A DNA stretch of 64,000 bases from contig CP051235.1 in assembly GCA_017794705.1 (NCBI GenBank), forward strand, positions 1,303,010 through 1,367,009, written 5' to 3'. Positions 1-10,522 of this stretch are shown here, piece by piece. Position 1 is the stretch's first letter. Each line of letters opens with the position of its first letter. A program made the position numbers and the translations under genes. This stretch comes from Devosia sp. GTDB lineage: Bacteria > Pseudomonadota > Alphaproteobacteria > Rhizobiales > Devosiaceae. Below the pieces are notes generated by a model, which ran no database searches, had not been told where the DNA came from, and saw only the letters and a program-made list of their open reading frames with translations.

Positions 1-264
1 GAAATATGTCCAGACGAAAGGTTCAAAGAACGCAGGCATGGAATAAAGTGCCGGATCAGCCTGAACCCTGACCTGGCGCACCACTTCAACGCCCCAGGGA
101 TGCAGCACGAGATCATTGGTGCCTTCCATCACGGCGACGTCAGTGACCCACCAGGGCTGAAACCACGAGTAGGCCATGAAGGCGGCGCCTGCCACGAGCA
201 GGACGCGGAATATCCAGGCTCCTGCGCCCCCACCAAATGAAAATGCCGCATCAGTTTGTGTCAT
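1..264 (-). CDS. N-terminal part of an unidentified membrane protein (cut by window edge)
   Basis: The first 88 codons of a gene that continues beyond the left edge. The protein starts MTQTDAAFSFGGGAG and has one hydrophobic segment at about residues 17-33 (IFRVLLVAGAAFMAYSW), followed by a Trp-rich stretch (QPWWV) and a likely extracytoplasmic part. A good ribosome site (AGGGGGA) lies just upstream of the ATG at 264, which supports this start. I do not recognise the family. A small bitopic or multi-pass membrane protein is all that can be said from the visible part. Confidence 0.7.
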   Translation of the reverse strand, partial: MTQTDAAFSFGGGAGAWIFRVLLVAGAAFMAYSWFQPWWVTDVAVMEGTNDLVLHPWGVEVVRQVRVQADPALYSMPAFFEPFVWTYF

Positions 265-584
265 ATTTCCCCCTTGGAACGCCTGCCGTCACACGGCTGA
301 CCGCCCATTCTATGGATTTGTGAAATTTCCACCCATGTTCACCTTGTGATCCAAATACTAGCAACGCCATTTTTCGCAAATCAAGTTTGGTGAACCATAC
401 CACAGGGCCGTCGCACGGCCTGCGCAAAAAGTGGATTAATGGTGTGACACCCGCCATGAGGACAATACCCGACTTAGCATCAGCCGTCGCAACAGGTGAT
501 TATTGCGTTTAGCAAGGTTTCACATCGGAAAACCCAATGCGTGAAATTGAGGTTCCGTGTTTGTTTGGAAGGGCCCAAGCGGGA
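265..584. other. Intergenic stretch between the truncated gene and the LysR gene
   Basis: About 320 nt without a convincing gene. It must hold the promoter of the leftward truncated gene. A GC-rich hairpin (GGCCGT, loop CGC, ACGGCC) lies at 406-420, but no T run follows it on either strand in a terminator position. A 68-codon frame at 251-457 overlaps the start of the real gene and has no family features, so it is not called. Confidence 0.5.
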
Positions 585-1583
585 CTAGAGGTGCGCCTTG
601 CTCAACAGCGTCGCCATATCCAGCACTTCTGGAGAAACCATTTCGCCGGAGTAGTCGCTTTTGACGAATTCAAGAACGCGTGCGTGCAACTGGGCGTACG
701 GCCTCAACGACAGCAAATGTTTGGGCACCACAAGCACGATATCCCGCCCGAAGTCAGGGATGACGTACCAGCGCAGCCGACTGGCCACAGACGAAGGCAG
801 GTTGGGCAACAGCGAAAGCGGGCAATGGCAGGTGCATAGCCCTTCCGCCGCAAACTCGACAGCCGAAAGATAGGTCATGGCGCCAAACGTGGGGTTGGAC
901 TGAGGCACATAGTGGCGGTACCAGTCATCGCTGGCCGGTTGCATGGGTGCCTCGGGACCGAGCGTTACATGCCGGCCCAGACCCGGATATTTCTGCAGCG
1001 CGGCCGGGTTTCCCGAAAGCGTCTCAACGAGTGCCGATTCCGGGACTTCATCGGGTACAACCCAGGCAATCCGGTCCCGATACACCGGGGTCACTTGATG
1101 CGACGCGAGGGCCGGTTCAACCGCAACCGAGTTGACGATGGCGAAATTGACGTTGTGCAGCAACAACTGTTCCACGACGTCAGAGCTGTTGAGCCCCCAG
1201 AACAGGTCAAAGCGCGTTAGCTGGTCGTCTTCCAGCACCATGCGGGCCACTGCCGATGCAAAGCGTCCGCGCAGGGTTGGCGTGGTGCCGAGGCGCACGC
1301 TGAACTTGCCTTCTCCAAACTTTGACTTGTGTTCGGACAGGTAGCCATCGAACCGCTTGATCATGTCGTTCGCGGCCTTGAACCAGTACTCTCCGGCGTA
1401 GGTCAGTTCGACCACACCCGACCGGTTCCGGATGAGCAACTGCACGTCGAGGGTTTCCTCGATTTTTGCCAGTTGCTGCGACATGGTGGGTTGCGAAACG
1501 CCCAGGCGCTTCGAGGCCTTTGTTATCGAGCCCGACACGACAACTGCGCGAAAAATCTCCAGTTGCCTCAGCGAAACGGACAT
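585..1583 (-). CDS. LysR-family transcriptional regulator
   Basis: A 332-aa DNA-binding transcription factor. The N-terminus carries the typical LysR winged helix-turn-helix (residues ~4-62, with SGSITKASKRLGVSQPTMSQ), followed by a linker and a periplasmic-binding-protein-like effector domain (from ~90). I chose the ATG at 1583 because it gives the family-typical start (MSVSLRQLEIFRAV) and GGAG sits about 11 nt upstream. An in-frame ATG at 1592 and a TTG at 1622 are alternatives. The gene follows the DCC/HTTM gene on the same strand with a gap of 127 nt. LysR proteins usually control a divergent neighbour, but none is divergent here, so the target and ligand are unknown. Confidence 0.88.
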   Translation of the reverse strand: MSVSLRQLEIFRAVVVSGSITKASKRLGVSQPTMSQQLAKIEETLDVQLLIRNRSGVVELTYAGEYWFKAANDMIKRFDGYLSEHKSKFGEGKFSVRLGTTPTLRGRFASAVARMVLEDDQLTRFDLFWGLNSSDVVEQLLLHNVNFAIVNSVAVEPALASHQVTPVYRDRIAWVVPDEVPESALVETLSGNPAALQKYPGLGRHVTLGPEAPMQPASDDWYRHYVPQSNPTFGAMTYLSAVEFAAEGLCTCHCPLSLLPNLPSSVASRLRWYVIPDFGRDIVLVVPKHLLSLRPYAQLHARVLEFVKSDYSGEMVSPEVLDMATLLSKAHL

Positions 1584-1710
1584 GTCCGGCATTTCTCCAA
1601 ATACTAATATTGGAATTACCAATAGGGCAGGTCAGGGCTGATTCCAAGCAGTTGCGCGCCCGGCAGACGTTGATCCAGTTTCAAATCAGGTTGAGGATTA
1701 TTCAGCCTGT

Positions 1711-4817
<3,107 letters not shown>

Positions 4818-4830
4818 GAGAGCCGTCGAC

Positions 4831-5736
4831 GTGAACACAATCCCCGACAGCGTTTCCGTAGCCATGGTGACGATGAACGCCCCGGTTGAAAATACAGAGA
4901 GCCTGGCCGCGCAATGCCGCACGGCGCCGGGTCTTCGGACTTCGCATCTGGTCAGCGTTCAGGACGAGGGTGAAGTGTCGGAACCTGCCGCATTTGCCGT
5001 GAAAGAGTTGCCCTCCCACCTCAACCTCGGGGGAGCGGGCGGTTTCGCCTTTGCCATACTCTCCTGTCTGGCGAGCGGTGCTGAATGGGTGTGGATGATG
5101 GATGACGACGCCTATCCGGTTGAGGAGCATTGCCTTTCGGAACTGCTCGCGGTTGCCAGGGCGCGAAATCTGGGTGTCGTGTCGCCGCTCATCGTGGCGC
5201 CCGAAGATCATGGCCGTTTGTCTTTCGCCTTTTCAGTGGGCGGCAAGAACCGCCACGACCGGGCGACGGTGGAAAAGTTCGGATTTCTTCCCAACGAAGG
5301 ACACTATTTCAACGGCACGCTCGTGCATCGGGATGTGTTCTTCAAGGTCGGGTTGCCTGACATTCGCCTGTTCGTGAGGGGAGACGAGACAGATTTTCGC
5401 CAGCGTCTCAAACGGGCGAAGATACCTTTCGGCACTGTCACTACCGTCTCGGTTGCCCATCCGCCAGGCTGGGATGAGGAAGTGGAAATCTTTGGAGGCC
5501 GGCGAAACGTCATCATTCCGCAGACCCGCTTCAAGCGCTATTTCTTTTTCCGCAATCGGGGCTATCAACTGCGGCGATACAGGTCTCTCAAGACGCTGCT
5601 TCGCGACCTGGTGTTCTACCCCTACGCCTTTCTGGTTGCCCGCAACAGAGATTACGACGGATTGCGTGAATGGTGGTCGGCATTCCGGGACGGGTTGATG
5701 TACCGGTTTGATCGCGGTCCTCACCTGAAGAAGTGA
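4831..5736 (+). CDS. GT2 glycosyltransferase, probable galactofuranosyltransferase
   Basis: A 301-aa cytoplasmic or membrane-associated glycosyltransferase with a GT-A fold. Visible motifs are the N-terminal strand VSVAMVTMNAP, the loop NLGGAGGF (~66-73), the metal-binding WMMDDDAYP (~89-97), an acceptor-site FVRGDETDF (~180) and a basic Arg-rich C-terminal part. The NLGGxGGF and DDD arrangement resembles galactofuranosyltransferases (GlfT2, rhamnosyl/Galf type). Together with glf 13 nt upstream, the simplest reading is transfer of Galf onto a lipid-linked or polysaccharide acceptor. It starts with GTG at 4831. The exact acceptor is unknown. Confidence 0.82.
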   Translation: MNTIPDSVSVAMVTMNAPVENTESLAAQCRTAPGLRTSHLVSVQDEGEVSEPAAFAVKELPSHLNLGGAGGFAFAILSCLASGAEWVWMMDDDAYPVEEHCLSELLAVARARNLGVVSPLIVAPEDHGRLSFAFSVGGKNRHDRATVEKFGFLPNEGHYFNGTLVHRDVFFKVGLPDIRLFVRGDETDFRQRLKRAKIPFGTVTTVSVAHPPGWDEEVEIFGGRRNVIIPQTRFKRYFFFRNRGYQLRRYRSLKTLLRDLVFYPYAFLVARNRDYDGLREWWSAFRDGLMYRFDRGPHLKK

Positions 5737-5768
5737 ACCACAGTCTCGGCCCGCGGCGAGCCCGCGCT

Positions 5769-6863
5769 TCAAGTCCTGAAGTGCTTGGACAGCTTCAGTG
5801 TCTGGGCCTGGTAGTTGGACCCAAGGTCCTTGCCATAGAGCAGTTCCGGACGTTCTGCCATGCGTTCGTAGATCAGCCGGCCGATTGTCTGGCCGTGACC
5901 GAGCAGAAACGGCACTTCGTGGCTCCTGACTTCAAGCACAGCCCTTGAACCTGAACCGCCCGCTGCGGCGTGACCGAAGCCGGGATCGAAGAAGCCGGCA
6001 TAGTGCACCCTGAACTCGCCAACCAGCGGATCAAAGGGCACCATTTCCGCTGCATAGTCCGGCGGCACATGAACGCTTTCGCGACTGACCAGGATATAGA
6101 ATTCGTCCGGATCAAGGATCAGGCCCTCGTCGGCCCGGCTATAGAGTGGGTCCCAGAAATCCCTGACCTCCAGAGCCGCCTTCTTGTCCACATCCACGAC
6201 CGCCGTGTGGCGTTTGGACCGGTACCCGATCAGGCCATCACGTCCCTCGCCCGCCAGATCAATCGACAGAGGCACGCCTTCGCCGATGTCCTGCGTTGAC
6301 CCGAACACCAGCGTCTGGTCCAGATGCAGCGCGCGGTGCTCGTCGGCACTCAGCCGCGTGTCGCCGGAACGGAAGCGAATCTGGCTCAGCCGGGAGCCGG
6401 TGCGGACCAGCACCGGGAAAGTGCGCGGGCTGATCTCGAGATACAGCGGTCCCTCATAGCCCGCGTGGACCTGGTCAAAGCCACGGGCATGATCGCAGAT
6501 GACGCGGGTAAAAATGTCGAGCCGGCCCGTCGAGCTTTTGGGGTTGGCCGAGGCGCTGACGGCGCCAGGAAGGCTCAGAGACTCCTGAAGGGGAACGATG
6601 TAGACGCATCCACGTTCCAGCACCGCGCCGTCGCTGAGATCGATCTGGTGCAGCTTGAGCCTGTTCACACCCTCGGCGACTGTCATCTCTGGGCCAGGCA
6701 AAAAACTTGAACGGACGCGATAGGCGACCTCGCCCAGCCGCAGGTCGAGCGAGGCAGGCTGTACCTGATCAGCATCGAACTCGCGCGGAACGGTGATGGC
6801 CCCTTGCTTGTGCAATTCGCCGATCAGGCGTGCTGAATAAATGCCGGTGGGCCAGTCGGCCAT
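5769..6863 (-). CDS. 2'-deoxycytidine 5'-triphosphate deaminase (double-length form)
   Basis: A 364-aa cytoplasmic enzyme expected to deaminate dCTP to dUTP for dTMP synthesis. It belongs to the long, tandem DCD/dUTPase-fold family of alphaproteobacteria. Both halves show dUTPase-like strands; QPASLDLRLG (~34-43) and the S/R-rich phosphate-binding segment SANPKSSTGRLD (~105-116) are visible in the first half. I chose the ATG at 6863 (MADWPTGIYS) because AGGACGGGG lies upstream; a start 20 codons earlier is possible. It converges with the glycosyltransferase gene, 32 nt apart, and diverges from the metZ riboswitch. Confidence 0.85.
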   Translation of the reverse strand: MADWPTGIYSARLIGELHKQGAITVPREFDADQVQPASLDLRLGEVAYRVRSSFLPGPEMTVAEGVNRLKLHQIDLSDGAVLERGCVYIVPLQESLSLPGAVSASANPKSSTGRLDIFTRVICDHARGFDQVHAGYEGPLYLEISPRTFPVLVRTGSRLSQIRFRSGDTRLSADEHRALHLDQTLVFGSTQDIGEGVPLSIDLAGEGRDGLIGYRSKRHTAVVDVDKKAALEVRDFWDPLYSRADEGLILDPDEFYILVSRESVHVPPDYAAEMVPFDPLVGEFRVHYAGFFDPGFGHAAAGGSGSRAVLEVRSHEVPFLLGHGQTIGRLIYERMAERPELLYGKDLGSNYQAQTLKLSKHFRT

Positions 6864-6990
6864 GCTGCAACCCCGTCCTGATGCGTGCCGCTTCTGGTTA
6901 ACAACGGGCGTCATTGACGCCAAGCCTGAATTGGCATTACATCCCCGTCAAAGTGCGGGACTTGGGTCTGATCAAGGCTTCAATTGCCGC

Positions 6991-7046
6991 AGGTGGTGAT
7001 TTGGCCGGTCAGATTGCAGCCACCTAAAACAAGTTGCTAAACGACC
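6991..7046 (+). ncRNA. SAM-II riboswitch aptamer upstream of metZ
   Basis: The sequence folds as the alphaproteobacterial SAM-II H-type pseudoknot. P1 pairs AGGTGGT (6991-6997) with GCCACCT (7019-7025). The loop has the conserved GATTT...ATTGCA, and the 3' part GCTAAACGACC closes the pseudoknot by pairing GACC (7043-7046) with GGTC (7007-7010). It lies 45 nt upstream of the metZ ATG. SAM-II elements sense S-adenosylmethionine and shut down methionine biosynthesis genes. Confidence 0.93.
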
Positions 7047-7052
7047 ATGCTG

Positions 7053-7074
7053 CCGGCCATTTGGCCGGTTTTTT
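7053..7074 (+). terminator. Intrinsic terminator hairpin after the SAM-II aptamer
   Basis: The stem CCGGCC/GGCCGG with an ATTT loop is followed directly by TTTTTT, then GTTTT. It lies between the aptamer and the metZ ribosome site (GGAGAA, about 7080-7085). The right arm with its flank (ATTTGGCCGGT, 7059-7069) is an exact copy of 6999-7009 inside the aptamer loop, so the left arm can pair with either. That suggests SAM-dependent switching between antitermination and termination. Confidence 0.85.
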
Positions 7075-7090
7075 GTTTTGGAGAACTGTG

Positions 7091-8296
7091 ATGTCACGCA
7101 AGAACAACCCGCTGTCCGATCCGTCGCGCCGCTCCGCGCAGACGCAGATGGTGCATGGCGGTGGCATGCGCAGCCCGCACGGTGAAACCTCTGAAGCCAT
7201 CTTCATGAGTTCCGGCTTCGTCTACAATGATTCCAAATCGGCGCAGGACCGGTTTACAGGCGATGATCCCGGTTTCATCTACTCGCGCTTCTCCAATCCG
7301 ACCGTGGAGATGTTTCAGGACAGGATGGCCTTGCTGGAAGGGGCCGAAGCTGCACGCGCCACGGCATCCGGCATGGCGGCTGTCACCACAGCGGTGATGT
7401 CGCAGGTACGGGCAGGCGATCATGCAGTTGCGGCCAAGGCACTTTTTGGCGGTTGCCGGTTCGTGGTCGAAGACTATCTGCCGCGCTGGGGCGTTGAATC
7501 CACACTGGTCGACGGCAGCGATCCGGCCAATTTCGCTGCGGCCATGCGGCCCAACACAAAGGTTGTGTTCATTGAAACGCCAACCAACCCCACGCTGGAG
7601 CTTGTCGACATTGCCGCCGTCGCAGAAATCGCCCACGCCCATGGGGCGACACTGATCGTCGACAATGTGTTTGCCACTGCCATCCAGCAAAAGCCGCTGG
7701 AACTGGGCGCGGATCTGGTGGTCTACTCCGCCACCAAGCATATCGACGGACAGGGCCGCGCGCTGGCCGGGATCATCCTGGGGTCGGAAGAACTGATCTC
7801 GGGAGACATTCACACGATTATCCGCCAGACTGGGCCTTCAATCAGCCCATTCAATGCCTGGATCATGCTCAAGGGCCTCGAAACCCTTGAACTGCGGGTG
7901 AACAGGATGACGGAAAATGCGGGAAGGATTGCCGCTTTCCTTGCCGAACATCCCAAGGTCCGGCGGGTCATGTATCCGCATCATCCCAGCAACCAGCATT
8001 ACGAGTTGGCGATGCGGCAGATGAAGGGTGGTTCGACGCTTGTCGCTTTTGAAGTGGATGGTGATCAGGCGGCGACCTTCCGCGCTGCCGACGGGTTGGG
8101 CGTGATCCTGATCTCGAACAACCTGGGTGACGCCAAATCGATCATCTCGCATCCGGCCACCACGACCCATCAGCGCCTGTCAGAGGAAGCGCGGGCGGAA
8201 CTGGGCATCGGGCCAAACCTGTTGCGCCTGTCGGTGGGTCTGGAAGATCCCGACGATCTGATCGCCGATCTCGCCTACGGACTCGATCAGGTCTGA
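7091..8296 (+). CDS. metZ: O-succinylhomoserine sulfhydrylase
   Basis: A PLP enzyme of the Cys/Met metabolism family (401 aa) that makes homocysteine from O-succinylhomoserine and sulfide in methionine biosynthesis. Motifs include FIYSRFSNPTVEMFQDRMALLE (early), FIETPTNPTLELVDI, and the PLP-lysine segment SATKHIDGQGR (~residues 214-224), whose GQGR ending is typical of MetZ. The ATG at 7091 has GGAGAA upstream; an earlier in-frame start would lie within the riboswitch. Control by the SAM-II riboswitch and terminator fits a methionine gene. The 3' end overlaps the convergent phosphatidyltransferase gene by 10 nt. Confidence 0.93.
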   Translation: MSRKNNPLSDPSRRSAQTQMVHGGGMRSPHGETSEAIFMSSGFVYNDSKSAQDRFTGDDPGFIYSRFSNPTVEMFQDRMALLEGAEAARATASGMAAVTTAVMSQVRAGDHAVAAKALFGGCRFVVEDYLPRWGVESTLVDGSDPANFAAAMRPNTKVVFIETPTNPTLELVDIAAVAEIAHAHGATLIVDNVFATAIQQKPLELGADLVVYSATKHIDGQGRALAGIILGSEELISGDIHTIIRQTGPSISPFNAWIMLKGLETLELRVNRMTENAGRIAAFLAEHPKVRRVMYPHHPSNQHYELAMRQMKGGSTLVAFEVDGDQAATFRAADGLGVILISNNLGDAKSIISHPATTTHQRLSEEARAELGIGPNLLRLSVGLEDPDDLIADLAYGLDQV

Positions 8297-8901
8297 TCCT
8301 CGAACTGGCGGTAGGCCCGGCAGATGCGGGCGGCGGCCGTGTAAAAGGTCGCCGCCGCAAAGATGGTGGCAAACCAGACGAAGTGTTGCGGCCAAAGGCA
8401 GAAGGCGATGAAAAAACCGATTGTTTCGGTGCCTTCCATGAGACCGTCGGCGTAAAACAGCGTCTTTCGGCCGCTGCGCTCGGTGGTCATGCCGCGCCGC
8501 TCGGCCAGCACCGCATAGCCGAGAAACGACGCGGCGTTGAAGTAGAAGCTGACCAGCAGAAGCGCGGCGGGAATGGCGTTGGCGGAAGGGTCAGCCAAAA
8601 CGAAGCCGAGGGGAATGGCGCCGTAGAACAGGAAATCTGCCGCGATATCCAGATAGCCGCCGAAATCCGTGGGGTGTGTCGCCCGGGCCACGGCGCCGTC
8701 CAGCCCATCCGCCAGTCGCGAAATCAGGATCAGCCCCAGACCCCACCAGTAGTGCCCGGCGGCAATGGACACTGCGGCGGCCAGTCCGGTCGCCGCGCCG
8801 AACAAGGTGACACTGTTGGCGCTCATTCCAACCCTGGCCAGGGACAAGCCGGCGCGATTGAGCGGCGGATCGATCAGTTTGCGCATGGCGGCGTCGAGCA
8901 T
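8287..8901 (-). CDS. CDP-alcohol phosphatidyltransferase family protein
   Basis: A 204-aa integral membrane enzyme of the CDP-alcohol phosphatidyltransferase family, which transfers a phosphatidyl group from CDP-diacylglycerol to an alcohol. The family signature D-G-x2-A-R-x8-G-x3-D-x3-D is complete (DGLDGAVARATHPTDFGGYLDIAADF, split around residues 64-89; the catalytic Asp residues are present). Several hydrophobic helices follow. The acceptor alcohol cannot be read from the sequence. The ATG at 8901 has AAGGA upstream. It diverges from trkH. Confidence 0.85.
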   Translation of the reverse strand: MLDAAMRKLIDPPLNRAGLSLARVGMSANSVTLFGAATGLAAAVSIAAGHYWWGLGLILISRLADGLDGAVARATHPTDFGGYLDIAADFLFYGAIPLGFVLADPSANAIPAALLLVSFYFNAASFLGYAVLAERRGMTTERSGRKTLFYADGLMEGTETIGFFIAFCLWPQHFVWFATIFAAATFYTAAARICRAYRQFEDQT

Positions 8902-9068
8902 GAAAGTCCTTCAGGTTGGATGTCGGTTCACTCTAGCGGAACGCAATTGTCCGGTCCGATCAAGTTCACGCAACTTTTCTTGGCTTGCTCGTGTGTCGGT
9001 TTTCACATGTTGCGACAAGTGCCAAGTTGCGCCATGTTGCGGCGCTGCGGCAACAACGGGCCCGTTTG

Positions 9069-10514
9069 ATGAAATTCCGCACACTTCTGACCGTTATCGG
9101 CGCCCTCGTTGCGACGCTGGGGTGTGCCATGTTGCTGCCGGCCATCGCCGATGCGGTATCGGGTCATGAAGACTGGCGAATCTTCGTGGCAGCGTCCTTG
9201 GTGACCACGCTTGTGGGGGCCGGTCTCTGGGCCTCGTCGTCCGGGGCCATTCACGCCCTGACCCTTCGACAGGCCTTTCTTCTGACCGCCATGATCTGGG
9301 TTGTGCTGACGATCTTTGGGGCACTGCCGCTTTATTGGTCGGAGCTCAATCTCAGCCTGACGGACGCCATTTTCGAGGCCATGTCGGGAATCACCACGAC
9401 AGGGGCGACGGTGATTGTGGGTCTCGACAACGCGCCTCCGGGCGTCCTTTTGTGGCGGGGCATCCTGCAATGGATGGGCGGGCTGGGTATCGTTGTCATG
9501 GCCATCGCGGTATTACCCATGCTGCAGGTTGGCGGCATGCAGATGTTCCGCGCCGAGGCATTTGAGACGCCGGACAAGATATTGCCGCGCGCGGCAGCCA
9601 TCGCCGGAGGCATGACCTCGATCTACTGTGTCCTGACACTCGCCTGTGCCGCCTCCTACTGGGTCGCCGGAATGGGTCTTTTCGATGCGCTGGTTCATTC
9701 GATGACGACGGTGGCGACGGGTGGCTTTTCCACCCGAGACCTGTCGATCGAGAGCTTCGATTCCGCCGCCATCGACTACATCGCGGTGACCTTCATGATG
9801 CTGGGGGCCCTGCCCTTCGTTTTGTATCTGGCGGCGGTGCGTGGTCACCCAGGGCGACTGTTCATGGATTCCCAGGTGCGGGTTTTTGTATTTCTGGTGA
9901 TCGGGGTCACGCTGGCGATGGCCTTCGTGCAAACCCGCATCGACCTCTATCATGGTGAGGAGGCGTTCCGGCACGCCATCTTCTCTGTGGTCTCGGTGAT
10001 GACCGGCACCGGCTACGCCACGGTTGACTACGGCGCCTGGGGCCCGGCGGCGGTCTCGACCTTTTTTGTTTTGACTTTCGTTGGCGGGTGCACCGGGTCG
10101 ACCAGCTGCGGCATCAAGGTGTTCCGCTTCCAGGTGCTGGCGCGCGATCTTTACCAGCATGTCCGGCTGATCCTCAGTCCGTCGCGGGTCTATGTGAAGC
10201 GCTACAACGGCCGGCCCATGCCCGAGAGCATTTCCACTTCCGTGCAGAGTTTCGTGTTTCTCTATATTCTCAGCTTTTTCGTGCTGGCGGTGCTTTTGGC
10301 GCTTACGGGCCTTGACCCGGTCACCGCCTTTTCCGGCGCTGCCACCGCGATTTCAAATGTCGGCCCAGGGTTGGGGGATATCATCGGCCCGTCGGGCAAT
10401 TTCCAGCCGCTCAGCGATGTCGCCAAGTGGTTGCTGATCATCGGCATGCTGGTGGGACGGCTTGAAATCCTGATCGTTCTGGTGCTGTTCACGCCGCGCT
10501 TCTGGCGCGGCTAA
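9069..10514 (+). CDS. trkH: TrkH-family potassium uptake channel subunit
   Basis: A 481-aa inner-membrane K+ translocation subunit of the Trk/Ktr system, normally partnered by the NAD-binding TrkA (not in this window). Four pore-loop repeats with the selectivity glycines are visible: MSGITTTGATV, MTTVATGGFST, VSVMTGTGYAT and TAISNVGPGLG. The ATG at 9069 gives the family-typical hydrophobic start MKFRTLLTVIGALVA; the longer frame upstream has no support. The 3' end lies 8 nt from the end of the convergent RND pump gene. Confidence 0.93.
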   Translation: MKFRTLLTVIGALVATLGCAMLLPAIADAVSGHEDWRIFVAASLVTTLVGAGLWASSSGAIHALTLRQAFLLTAMIWVVLTIFGALPLYWSELNLSLTDAIFEAMSGITTTGATVIVGLDNAPPGVLLWRGILQWMGGLGIVVMAIAVLPMLQVGGMQMFRAEAFETPDKILPRAAAIAGGMTSIYCVLTLACAASYWVAGMGLFDALVHSMTTVATGGFSTRDLSIESFDSAAIDYIAVTFMMLGALPFVLYLAAVRGHPGRLFMDSQVRVFVFLVIGVTLAMAFVQTRIDLYHGEEAFRHAIFSVVSVMTGTGYATVDYGAWGPAAVSTFFVLTFVGGCTGSTSCGIKVFRFQVLARDLYQHVRLILSPSRVYVKRYNGRPMPESISTSVQSFVFLYILSFFVLAVLLALTGLDPVTAFSGAATAISNVGPGLGDIIGPSGNFQPLSDVAKWLLIIGMLVGRLEILIVLVLFTPRFWRG

Positions 10515-10522
10515 CCCTAGTT

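Noticed and set aside
403..422. Hairpin near the left end as a terminator
   Set aside because: There is no T run on the correct side on either strand.
251..457. 68-codon frame overlapping the truncated left-edge gene
   Set aside because: It overlaps the start of a better-supported gene, has no good ribosome site and no recognisable feature.
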